Source: Pseudomonadota bacterium | Lineage (GTDB): Bacteria; Pseudomonadota; Gammaproteobacteria; Xanthomonadales; Rhodanobacteraceae | Length of the DNA stretch: 64,000 nucleotides | NCBI GenBank assembly: GCA_029561145.1 | Contig: JAKQJM010000057.1 | Coordinates: 1 to 64,000 of the forward strand | Reading direction: 5' to 3' | Shown: positions 17,762 through 25,895 of the stretch, piece after piece | How the letters are laid out: each line of letters begins with the position of its first letter | Numbering within the stretch: position 1 is the stretch's first letter | The notes under the pieces: model-generated | What the model saw: only the letters and a program-made list of their open reading frames with translations | Database searches by the model: none | What the model was told of the DNA's origin: nothing | Translations under genes and position numbers: made by a program

Positions 17762-19159
17762 TCAGTCGAAGTCGTCCGCGAAAATGGCATCGGAGTTCAG
17801 GCGAAGAACGGCGCTGTAAGAGCGTGGCATGGTGTTGTTGTAGGCTGCGCCGATCACGACCGGGCGCTGCGCGGAGAGCAGCATTTTCGCCACGCTGTCG
17901 TAGGTCGTACCGACCGGCTCGAGCTCATAACGCGCGACGCCGTTGCCATCGAAGGTCGGATCAGGATTCCCGCTGAAGTCCATGCGTGCGACGTAGACAT
18001 CGGTGCCGGTTCCGCTGCCGTTCGGATCGATGAAACCGGCGGCGACGAGGCGCTGGTCGTCGCGCATCGCAAGGGCGGTGATGCGCGAACCTTCCTCGCG
18101 CGAGAGATCGACGAGGCCATCGTCGCCGAACGTCGTGGCCAGTGTGCCGTTGTCGTTGATCGCGGCGATCGCCGTGCGATTCGGCGAGGAGGCCGAGATC
18201 GCCAGGAACAGGCGGCGCGCGCCAAAGCCGCCGTTGACGATGCGTCTTGTCGCAACGATGGCGCGCGCCGTCCAGTCGCCTTGCAGATCCTCGAGCACGC
18301 GTGCGCCATCACCATATTGCCCGAAGCTGTTGTCCGGCTCGCCGGCAGCGGAAATACGGAAGACCACGGGACGATCCCCGGCGGAGGCGGCGGCGCGGCC
18401 GGCGATGAGGATGCGGCCGATGTCGTCGAACGCGATCGCCTCGGGTACCCAGTCGTAGGCAGAAAGACCGCCGAGCTCCCTCCAGCCGTCGCTGCTGAAG
18501 CTGGTATCGAGACTGCCGTCGGGCAGGATGCGACCGACGGCGACGTTGTAGGAGTCCGGATAGATATTGATGCCGGCCATGACGATCTTGCCGTCCGGCT
18601 GCATCGCCGCAGTGCGCATGGAGACATCGGAATCGGTCCAACGTGAGAGATCGATCGCGCGCATGCCGCCGGGTCCGAATGTCGTGTCAAGCGTGCCGTT
18701 CGCGCGCACGGAGACAAGCACCGGCCGGAATTGCATCTGGCCCGGATTCTGTATGCCGGCCAGCATCAGCAGGCTGTGATCCGCGCGTGGGAAGACGGCG
18801 TAGAGGGTCTCGTTGATCTGCGGCGCGGGATCCAGGTCGAATTTGGCAAGTCCATTGACGCCGAAGCCCGGATCCGGCGTTCCGTCTCTGCGGTAGCGCA
18901 GCACGGTCGTCGCGAACTGCTGCTGGCCCGACGGATAGCTGATCCAGCCCGCGGCGATGACGCTGCCATCGGCCTCGACGGCACCTGTCGTGGTTTCCGC
19001 CTGGATCGTGTCGGCAGGCCATTCGTGAAGTGCCAGGCCGTCGCTGGAAAACGTCGGATCGGGGTCGCCGTCCCCGGCGTGGGCGACGGTCGTGGCCATG
19101 AGCAGGAGGACGAGGCAGCGCCGGCTGGCGCGCGCGCGGAACGCGACAGGGTTTCGCAT
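17762..19159 (-). CDS. Secreted delta-60 repeat beta-propeller protein
   Basis: Exported protein of 465 residues, started at the ATG at 19159. That start gives the signal peptide RASRRCLVLLLMATTVAHA and removes an implausible 115-residue prefix from the track ORF. It contains about seven delta-60 repeats, recognised by D-x-x-F-x-x-x-G blocks such as DPTFSSDG, DPGFGVNG, DTTFGPGG, DTSFSSDG and ATTFGDDG, a family predicted to form beta-propellers. It ends DAIFADDFD, a variant of the shared tail with Asp for Gly. It is transcribed divergently from the amine oxidase gene across 198 bp. Role unknown; probably an extracellular or outer-membrane-associated structural protein. Confidence 0.87.
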   Translation of the reverse strand: MRNPVAFRARASRRCLVLLLMATTVAHAGDGDPDPTFSSDGLALHEWPADTIQAETTTGAVEADGSVIAAGWISYPSGQQQFATTVLRYRRDGTPDPGFGVNGLAKFDLDPAPQINETLYAVFPRADHSLLMLAGIQNPGQMQFRPVLVSVRANGTLDTTFGPGGMRAIDLSRWTDSDVSMRTAAMQPDGKIVMAGINIYPDSYNVAVGRILPDGSLDTSFSSDGWRELGGLSAYDWVPEAIAFDDIGRILIAGRAAASAGDRPVVFRISAAGEPDNSFGQYGDGARVLEDLQGDWTARAIVATRRIVNGGFGARRLFLAISASSPNRTAIAAINDNGTLATTFGDDGLVDLSREEGSRITALAMRDDQRLVAAGFIDPNGSGTGTDVYVARMDFSGNPDPTFDGNGVARYELEPVGTTYDSVAKMLLSAQRPVVIGAAYNNTMPRSYSAVLRLNSDAIFADDFD

Positions 19160-19357
19160 GGACGTGATCCGGGAAGAGGCTGTGCACATTCCAACGGGAA
19201 AGCGCGTCCTCAGGGGCCAGCGATTCCGGGTGCAAGGCGCGTGCGCCCATCGGCGAGTCCGCTGCGGATGCGCCGCGAGGGCTGGTCCGTGGCGCCGGGA
19301 AAGCCGGTAGTCGATACTGCCGTACGTGGACTGGAACGCCGGATGGGGAGAGAAAAC

Positions 19358-20965
19358 ATGGCTCGTACTGCATTGGTGGATTTGTTGCGTCGCGCGGCGG
19401 CGATCTCGGTGGTCGCAGCAAGGTCGGGTGAGTCGCTCGACGAAGCGATCGATCGCGATCTCGCCTTGCGCACCGATCTGTCCCGACGGCGCTTCCTGCG
19501 CCAATCAATGGCGGCATCGACGGCGCTGATGGTCGGCGCCTGCGCGCCTGCACGCCTGATGCGCACGGAAAACGTCGATGATGTGATCGTCGTCGGTGCC
19601 GGCGTGGCCGGTTTGACCGCCGCCTGGCGGCTGCGCCAGGCCGGCGTCGGCGTGAGGCTCTACGAGGCGCAGTCGCGGGTCGGCGGGCGCATGCTCAGCC
19701 TGCGCGATCATTTCGCCGATGGCCAGGTCTGCGAACTCGGCGGCGAGCTGATCGATACCGGTCATGCGCGCATCCGCGCATTGGCCGCCGAGCTCGGTCT
19801 TGCCCTCGACGACCTGTCGGAGGATCCGACCCATGCCTTCGGCGATATCTGGTTCTGCGATGGCAGGCGTTACAGCGAAGCCGAAATCCTGCGCGCGTTC
19901 GCGCCGCTGGCCGAGGCGATCCGGCGTGATGCCGACGCGCTGCCCGATGAGGAGATCACCTATTCGACGCCGGGCGGTTGCGAGGCGCTCGATCGCGAGA
20001 CGATGAGCCATTGGCTCGATCGCAACGGCGCATCGGGCTGGCTGCGCAAGCTGATCGAGATCGCCTACACGACCGAGATGGGACTGGAGTGCGAGGAACA
20101 GTCCGCACTCAATTTCCTCACCTTCATCGATCCGGGTACGGACGCATTCCGCATCTTCGGCGAGAGCGATGAGCGCTTTCACGTCCGCGGCGGCAACGAC
20201 TCGGTCGTCAAGGCGCTCGGTGCAAGGCTCGATGACGCGATCCAGAGCGATTGCGTACTCGAAGCGTTGCGCCAATCGGCCGATGGCCGCTACCGGCTGA
20301 GCTTCAAACGCGGAGCAGCAGCGTTCGATGCGAGCGCAAGCCGTGTCGTCCTGGCGATGCCGTTCACCACGTTGCGCAGGGTCCGGCTCGATCTCGAACT
20401 GCCGGCGGCCAAACGACTCGCCATCAATGAACTCGGTTATGGCAGCAACGCCAAACTCATGATCGGTTTCAACGAGCGCATCTGGCGCACGCGCCATTCG
20501 CTGGGTGGAGCGACCTACAGCGACCTGCCGTTGCAGACGACCTGGGAAACCAGCCGCATGCAGGCCGGCGCGGCCGGCATCCTGACCAACTTCGTCGGCG
20601 GCCGGCATGGTCTCGACATCGGCGACGGCTCATCGAAGGAACAGGCCGATCGCGCCGCGCAGCAGCTCGATGCAATCTTTCCCGGGGTGTCGTCTGCACG
20701 CGCCGGAATGCGCGAAGCGCGCATGCACTGGCCGACCCATCCATGGACGCTCGGCAGCTACGCCTGCTTCCGGCCCGGCCAATGGACCACATTGCGCGGA
20801 GCGATCAGCGAACGCGTCGGCAATCTGCATTTCGCCGGCGAGCATTGCGCCTTCGACAACCAGGGCTTCATGGAAGGCGGTGTTGAAACCGGCGAGTGGG
20901 CGGCGCAGGCGATCCTCGGAAAGTCCGTCGCCCATGCGGCGCAGGAACGCTCTGGAGCATCCTGA
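19358..20965 (+). CDS. FAD-dependent amine oxidase, Tat-exported lipoprotein
   Basis: Flavin amine oxidase of 535 residues. The ATG at 19358 has a strong GGGGAGAG site 7 nt upstream, whereas the track ORF runs far into the divergent gene. After about 40 residues there is a twin-arginine motif, SRRRFL, followed by a hydrophobic stretch ending in VGAC, so both Tat export and lipidation of the Cys are suggested. The FAD-binding Rossmann motif (VVGAGVAGLTAAWRL) and the GGRM loop follow, and the C-terminal FAD contact reads FAGEHCA...GFMEGGVETG. The family oxidises amines or amino acids with release of hydrogen peroxide; the substrate cannot be read here. The long segment before the RR motif is unusual for a Tat signal. 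Confidence 0.88.
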   Translation: MARTALVDLLRRAAAISVVAARSGESLDEAIDRDLALRTDLSRRRFLRQSMAASTALMVGACAPARLMRTENVDDVIVVGAGVAGLTAAWRLRQAGVGVRLYEAQSRVGGRMLSLRDHFADGQVCELGGELIDTGHARIRALAAELGLALDDLSEDPTHAFGDIWFCDGRRYSEAEILRAFAPLAEAIRRDADALPDEEITYSTPGGCEALDRETMSHWLDRNGASGWLRKLIEIAYTTEMGLECEEQSALNFLTFIDPGTDAFRIFGESDERFHVRGGNDSVVKALGARLDDAIQSDCVLEALRQSADGRYRLSFKRGAAAFDASASRVVLAMPFTTLRRVRLDLELPAAKRLAINELGYGSNAKLMIGFNERIWRTRHSLGGATYSDLPLQTTWETSRMQAGAAGILTNFVGGRHGLDIGDGSSKEQADRAAQQLDAIFPGVSSARAGMREARMHWPTHPWTLGSYACFRPGQWTTLRGAISERVGNLHFAGEHCAFDNQGFMEGGVETGEWAAQAILGKSVAHAAQERSGAS

Positions 20966-21045
20966 TCGCGGCTGAGCGGCTGCTGCGAAACCCCCTGCAT
21001 TGCAGAAGCCGCTTCATCCGCCATGCCCGGTGTCCTGGCCATGTC

Positions 21046-21702
21046 TCAGGGCAAGGCCGCAAGGTCCGGTGCCTCGAAACCATTGGCAAAAATGCGATCC
21101 TGATCGAACACGCGCACGGCGTCGATATTGCCTTCGAGCAGACCGGCGCCGGCATCCTTCTCGATGCCGAGCGAGACGTCCAGATAGTTAATTCCGGCAT
21201 TCAGGGCCACGCTCGCGGTTCCATGCGTCCAGGCGCCATTGCTTTGCAAAAAATAGCCGCCTGCTGAACCGGTACCGCCACTGCAGTCCGCGGCTGCGTG
21301 GGAACCGTAGCTGACGACGAGTCGCCCGCCCGGATGTCCCGCCGCAAGAAAGCCATCGGCTTCGATGACAAAGGTCCCGGGTCCGGCAAGGGCAATGCAT
21401 TGACGCAACGGATAGACGCGCGCGTTGGCTTGCGCCTCGGCATTGGAGAGCCCGGCCGACCCGGAAGCGGCGTTGCCTGCGTGGTCGATGGTCGACCAGA
21501 CGGCGGGCGGCGTGCCCGACGGGATCCACCCCGCGAGGTTTGAATCAAAATCGCCGTTCGCCAATCCGGCTGCACCTGCGCTTGCCGTTGGCGCCACGAC
21601 CACGCTAATCGCGGCGGCCCGCAGCAGGCGCAGCCAGCGCCGCGGCATCGGCAGCAACGTCGCAAGCGCGTCGCGTGTGTCGATCGTTCGCGCAACGCTC
21701 AT
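21046..21702 (-). CDS. Small secreted jelly-roll protein with C-terminal tag
   Basis: Protein of 218 residues. The ATG at 21702 overlaps the stop of the upstream gene as ATGA, so I prefer it although it has no ribosome-binding site. A later ATG (21648) would place the signal peptide (LRLLRAAAISVVVAPTASA) at the very N-terminus. The mature part starts NGDFDSNLAGW, typical of carbohydrate-binding-module-like jelly-roll domains, and continues with a beta-rich fold to EGNIDAVRVF. It then carries the tag DRIFANGFE followed by APDLAALP, the longest extension after the tag in this window. Binding partner unknown. It is probably expressed with the gene at 21699-22031. Confidence 0.8.
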   Translation of the reverse strand: MSVARTIDTRDALATLLPMPRRWLRLLRAAAISVVVAPTASAGAAGLANGDFDSNLAGWIPSGTPPAVWSTIDHAGNAASGSAGLSNAEAQANARVYPLRQCIALAGPGTFVIEADGFLAAGHPGGRLVVSYGSHAAADCSGGTGSAGGYFLQSNGAWTHGTASVALNAGINYLDVSLGIEKDAGAGLLEGNIDAVRVFDQDRIFANGFEAPDLAALP

Positions 21703-22031
21703 GGCGAGTCGCAGAGCATCGACATGAACGCGTCGCCGCTCACGCGCGCGCCGCCACCCGAGTTCACGGCGATGTTGTTGTCGATGTGCGTGTTGCCGAG
21801 CACCACCGTCCGGGCGAATCCGCCATTGCCATTGAAGTGGATGCCGCCGCCATCGGTATTCGCCGCGCGGTCGATGATGTCGTTGTCCGTGCACCGGTTG
21901 TCGATGGCGGTTTTGCCGATATGGCGCGCGTAGAAGATCGGCAGGCGATCGGCCCGTGCAACCTCGATACACGGCACGGTCAGTACGACGCCAATCGACG
22001 ACGACGCGGAACGACGTATGGATACTTGCAT
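21699..22031 (-). CDS. Short secreted beta-helix-like protein, possibly truncated
   Basis: Protein of 110 residues. The ATG at 22031 follows GAGGATCTCGCG and opens a plausible signal peptide (IRRSASSSIGVVLTVPCIEVARA). The rest has right-handed beta-helix rungs (GGGIHFNGNGGFARTV, NNIAVNSGGGARVSGDAF) like the central part of the triplet at 3.5-10.6 kb, but only two or three rungs are left. It has neither an anchor domain nor the C-terminal tag, and it ends MLCDSP in an ATGA overlap with the next gene. It may be a remnant of a larger beta-helix gene that kept its start, or a genuine small protein; the intact ribosome-binding site and coupling favour expression. It lies 93 bp downstream of kinase 3 on the same strand. 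Confidence 0.65.
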   Translation of the reverse strand: MQVSIRRSASSSIGVVLTVPCIEVARADRLPIFYARHIGKTAIDNRCTDNDIIDRAANTDGGGIHFNGNGGFARTVVLGNTHIDNNIAVNSGGGARVSGDAFMSMLCDSP

Positions 22032-22124
22032 CGCGAGATCCTCGGGACATGCCCATGAGCGGGCTGTTCCGGGAAACGTCGTTTTCACGCCGGTTTGGAC
22101 ATCGCTTGCTGCCGACGTGATCGA

Positions 22125-24920
22125 TCAGGGCTTTGCGATCGTATCGGCGATCCCCGCCACGAAGGCCTGCAACGTTGTGGAGAGGCGTCCTTGCGCGGCC
22201 GCGCTCTCGCCGAGGGCCTGGTCGATCAGGACGCGCGCGGCGCGGTCGTCGCCACGTCGATGGAGGATCCCGGCGAGGCCTGCGCGCGCTTCAATGCGAT
22301 CGGGCGAGACGTGGTCCTGCGGTGTCGACACATTGTCCAGCGCCGCTTTGAAGGCATCGGCCGCGCGCTCGTCCTCGCCGAGTTCCAGCAAGGACCGGCC
22401 GAGACCGTTCAGACTGACCACGCGCCACGCCGTCGGTGCGTCGGGCAATTTCTCTTCGTAGGTGCGGATCGATTCGCCGAACGTGGCGACCGCGGCTCTG
22501 GCGTCGCCGGATGCCCGTTGCAAGGCACCGAGCTTTTCGAGCGCCGAACAAATCTGGTCGTAATCGGGTTCGGGCAAGCCGCGCAGGGTCTCGATCGCCG
22601 TGCGCACGAGCTGCATGCCCTGGTCCAGATCGCCGCTGCGACCGACGCTGACACCGAGGTTCGAGCGGTAGATCGCGCTGCGGCGCTGGTTGTCCGGAAT
22701 CCCTTCGGAGATCGCGAGTGCCGCGCGATAGTGTTCGATTGCTTGCGGGAACTTGTTGTCCATCATGTAGGTGAAGCCGAGCGTGTTCTGGTTCGTCGCC
22801 AAGCCGGGATGCGCGGGCCCGAGCGTGGCCGCGTCCATCGCGATGATGCGTTGGCCAAGGGTTTCGGCCTCGTCGAACGCACGCGTGTCGATGAGGACCT
22901 GGCGCAGCGTATCGAGTGCATCGCTGCGCCGCACATGCGGATCCGGAACGCTGGCTTCGACGATGGCGAGCGAGTCGCGCGCCAGCGCTTCGGCACGGTC
23001 GAGCTGGCCGAGGCGCCGATAGGCCCGCGACAGTCCCTGTTCGTTGTCGGCGATATCGATGTGCGGCCCGACGTGGAGCACCCGCTGCGCGCGCAAGGCA
23101 TCCTCCATGATCGCAATCGCCGCTGCATCCTGCTGGAATCCAGCCAGAACATTCCCGCGCGCGAGCAGTGCGTTGATTCGCGTTGCCTCGGTGCAGGCAT
23201 CGCCGACGCATGTCTTGATCGCGGCTTCCGATTCGGTCATTGCGCGTTCGCGTTCGAAACGGTCGACCGCGAGCAGTGCCGAGGCGGCAAGCAGGCTGGA
23301 ATGCAGATCAGGATCGACGTGACCGTCGTCCTGCAGCAATTGATCGAACAGCGCGCGAGCTTCCTTTCTCTTTCCGGCATCGACCAACGCGCGGGCCAGG
23401 TTCAACCCGGCATTCAGGGTGATCGCGTCCGAACGGCCAAACCGCGTCGTCGCATCCCTGAAATTGGCATCGAGGATGCCGATGCTCTCGTCGACTTTCC
23501 CTTGCGTACGCAGCACATTGCCCAATGCGCCGAGCAGTTCGATGCGAACGTTTGGATACAGCGACGAGGATCGCCTGGCATCATCGATCGAAATGCGCAC
23601 CACATCGACCACCGAGGGCGGGGCAAGGCGAGGGCCGGCCGGCTCGGCGGCGCTGAATACACGCAACAGGAAGTCGCGCACGCTGGTTGCACGCTGCGCC
23701 TCGGCGCGCGCGACTCCGCCTTGCCAGAGCGCGATACCGAGCGAGGTCAGGATGGCGAGTACGAAGAGCGCCGTGGTCAGCACTCCGCCGCGATGCCGTC
23801 CGACGAACTTGCGCGCGCGATAGAGACGCGATGGCGGGTGCGCAGCAACCGGTTGTCCGGCCAGGTGACGCGCGATGTCGTCGGCGAGCGCTCCGGCCGA
23901 GGCGTAGCGCCGCTCGGGCTCGAGCGCCGTCGCGCGGAGCACGATGGTGTCGAGATCGCCGCGCAGTTTCCGGCGCAGTCCCGAGCTCGACAAGGCGCGC
24001 GCCTGCTCGACCATGTCTTCGGTGATTTGCGATGAAGGAGTGCGCAAATCGCCCGGCTCGCGCCTCTGCCCGGTGATCAGTTCGCCGAGCACGACACCGA
24101 GTGCGTAGACGTCGGTCGCGGTGGTGATCTGTCCACGCGCGAATTGCTCGGGTGCCGCGTAGGCCGGCGTCATCGGGGTGTGCTGCGTCGACGATTCCTC
24201 GTCTTCGAGGTCGCCCTCGCCATCGAGCAGTTTGGCGATGCCGAAATCGAGCAGCTTGACATCGCCGGCCGCTGTCACGAGCACGTTCGAGGGCTTGAGG
24301 TCGCGGTGCACGATAAGGGCCCGATGTGCCGATTCGACCGCTCGGCAAACCTCGATGAACAATTCGAGCCGATCACGCAGGCCGAGTCGCTGCGCACGCG
24401 CATGCTCGACGATGCTTTGTCCTTCGATCAGTTCCAGCGCGATGTAGGGGATGCCGCTGTCGGTGATCCCGCCTTCGATCAGGCGGGCAATGCCGGGATG
24501 CTGGAGTTGGGCCAGCGCGCGACGTTCATCGCGAAATCGGCGTTGCTCATCGGCGCTGTGCAGGCCACGACGGAGCAGCTTCAGCGCAACACGCTGGCGC
24601 ACCCCGGCCTGTTCGCGTTCGGCGCGAAAGACGATCGAGGAACCGCCCTCGCCGAGCGTGTCGATCAGGGTGAACGGACCGATGCAGGTGCCGTGCGGCG
24701 GCAGGTCTCCGGCCGGGTCGGCAATACGCTCGAGCAACTGGTCGAACGGCTCCCCGAGCAACTCGGCATCGGCGTTCTGGTCGGCCGCCAGCATGCGTTC
24801 GACGTTCAGGCGCCGATCCGGGTCGGCGCAGCGGGCTTCGAGGAAAGCCCGGCGCTCGGCAGGCGCCAGGACGAGCGCCTGTTCGAACAGGTCCCGCAGG
24901 CTAGGCAAGGATTCGCTCAC
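22125..24920 (-). CDS. Transmembrane Ser/Thr protein kinase with TPR ectodomain (kinase 3)
   Basis: Kinase of 931 residues if started at the GTG at 24920, which has GGAG seven bases upstream; the track start is the ATG at 24956. The N-terminal domain (LFEQALVLAPAERR...MLAAD, about 11-55) precedes a kinase domain with GEGGSS in the glycine loop, ALKLL (Lys about 114), HRDLKPSN, DFG and YAAPEQ. GEGGSS is looser than in the other kinases, because the third glycine is Ser. A membrane helix (GVLTTALFVLAILTSLGIAL) and TPR repeats follow. It lies 67 nt downstream of sigma 3, in the same kinase-after-sigma arrangement as module 1, its closest relative here. Confidence 0.92.
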   Translation of the reverse strand: MSESLPSLRDLFEQALVLAPAERRAFLEARCADPDRRLNVERMLAADQNADAELLGEPFDQLLERIADPAGDLPPHGTCIGPFTLIDTLGEGGSSIVFRAEREQAGVRQRVALKLLRRGLHSADEQRRFRDERRALAQLQHPGIARLIEGGITDSGIPYIALELIEGQSIVEHARAQRLGLRDRLELFIEVCRAVESAHRALIVHRDLKPSNVLVTAAGDVKLLDFGIAKLLDGEGDLEDEESSTQHTPMTPAYAAPEQFARGQITTATDVYALGVVLGELITGQRREPGDLRTPSSQITEDMVEQARALSSSGLRRKLRGDLDTIVLRATALEPERRYASAGALADDIARHLAGQPVAAHPPSRLYRARKFVGRHRGGVLTTALFVLAILTSLGIALWQGGVARAEAQRATSVRDFLLRVFSAAEPAGPRLAPPSVVDVVRISIDDARRSSSLYPNVRIELLGALGNVLRTQGKVDESIGILDANFRDATTRFGRSDAITLNAGLNLARALVDAGKRKEARALFDQLLQDDGHVDPDLHSSLLAASALLAVDRFERERAMTESEAAIKTCVGDACTEATRINALLARGNVLAGFQQDAAAIAIMEDALRAQRVLHVGPHIDIADNEQGLSRAYRRLGQLDRAEALARDSLAIVEASVPDPHVRRSDALDTLRQVLIDTRAFDEAETLGQRIIAMDAATLGPAHPGLATNQNTLGFTYMMDNKFPQAIEHYRAALAISEGIPDNQRRSAIYRSNLGVSVGRSGDLDQGMQLVRTAIETLRGLPEPDYDQICSALEKLGALQRASGDARAAVATFGESIRTYEEKLPDAPTAWRVVSLNGLGRSLLELGEDERAADAFKAALDNVSTPQDHVSPDRIEARAGLAGILHRRGDDRAARVLIDQALGESAAAQGRLSTTLQAFVAGIADTIAKP

Positions 24921-24987
24921 GAGGATTCTCCGATCGGCCGGCTGCGCGCTCGACACGAAGAACGTCGAATGCGGTGATACCCGGACA

Positions 24988-25527
24988 TCAATCGATGGCG
25001 GCGTGCAGAAATGCGCTCGCGTAGCGCCAATCGCGATCGACCGTGCGCCGGGTCACCTTGAGCAGCTCGGCGATCTGGTCTGCCGACAGCCCGGCGAAAT
25101 AGCGCAGTTCGACCACTCTCGCGGCGCGTGCGTCGGTCAGTTCGAGCCGGTTGAGCGCCTCGTCGAGAGCGAGTACCTGTTCGGCGCTGTCGATGGCTGG
25201 CACGGAATCGGCGTTGGCGGTGAATGTGACCCGCATCCATTCGCCGCCGGCCTTGTGGCGCATGCGCGCGCGGGCGTGGTCGATCAGGACATGGCGCATG
25301 GCGCGTGCCGCATAGGCGAAGAACTGAGCCGAATGTTCGAACGACAGGTTGCGTGCGGATTCGAATCTGAGCCAGGCCTCGTGCACGAGGGCCGTGGTAT
25401 CGAGCGTGTTGCGCGCACCGCGTCCAAGCTGGCGGCTGGCCATGGCCTTCAGGCGATCGTAGACCGCATCGAACGAAACCGCCGGCGACGCGGCTTCGGG
25501 GGCATCGCTGGCATGCGGGTAGGGCAC
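24988..25527 (-). CDS. ECF43-like RNA polymerase sigma factor (sigma 3)
   Basis: Sigma factor of 179 residues. The track ORF opens at 25548, but the GTG at 25527 preceded by GAGGAA mirrors the start of sigma 1. Region 2 has DTTALVHEAWLRF and the YAARAMRHVLIDHAR stretch. Region 4 ends in RRTVDRDWRYASAFL. Thr45 precedes Ala-Leu-Val-His-Glu in place of the normal acidic residues of region 2.2. Kinase 3 follows in the same direction. Near-identical key motifs to sigma 1 indicate duplication of a whole sigma/kinase module. Confidence 0.9.
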   Translation of the reverse strand: MPYPHASDAPEAASPAVSFDAVYDRLKAMASRQLGRGARNTLDTTALVHEAWLRFESARNLSFEHSAQFFAYAARAMRHVLIDHARARMRHKAGGEWMRVTFTANADSVPAIDSAEQVLALDEALNRLELTDARAARVVELRYFAGLSADQIAELLKVTRRTVDRDWRYASAFLHAAID

Positions 25528-25813
25528 GGCGGCGGAATTCCTCGGCAATCCGGCGCTAGTCTAGCTCCGCCCTGCGTTATCGATGTGCGGAACGTTTCTC
25601 GCCCCGCGATGTGACGCGGCGTTTGGCTGCAGGCACGACGACATGCCGATTCAGCGCGGCCGGGCCGGATCGCGACTTTCCCTTGGCGTCGCGAAACGGA
25701 ACTCCGGTTCAGCGCTGCCAGCCCGATGCGGCAATGCTGCGCTGCGGCGTGGCAACCGTCGAAAAATCATTAGTATTGCGTTATCACGTGCAAAGGCTCG
25801 TGGGGAGGGAGAA

Positions 25814-25847
25814 CCCGCCGTGGCAGCAATGCCCGGCGGGTTTTTTT
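25814..25847 (+). terminator. Strong plus-strand intrinsic terminator with no obvious parent gene
   Basis: Stem CCCGCCG/CGGCGGG followed by TTTTTTT. It sits in a 368-bp gap (25528-25895) between two minus-strand genes, so no plus-strand gene ends here. About 40-75 bp upstream are AT-rich elements (GAAAAATCATTAGTATTG) that could hold a promoter for a short RNA. Equally, the hairpin could stop minus-strand readthrough from the sulfatase-like gene that ends at 25896, although there is no U-tract in that direction. The rest of the gap should contain the sigma 3 promoter; none was identified with confidence. Confidence 0.7.
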
Positions 25848-25895
25848 ATTGCCAGGAAGGGCATGTATGCCAGCAATGCAGGAGCAATTGCTGGT

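Noticed and set aside
3535-21702. Shared C-terminal motif as a known PEP-CTERM or GlyGly-CTERM sorting signal
   Set aside because: Both need a hydrophobic helix and a basic tail after the motif; here the proteins end within about 0-11 residues of it.
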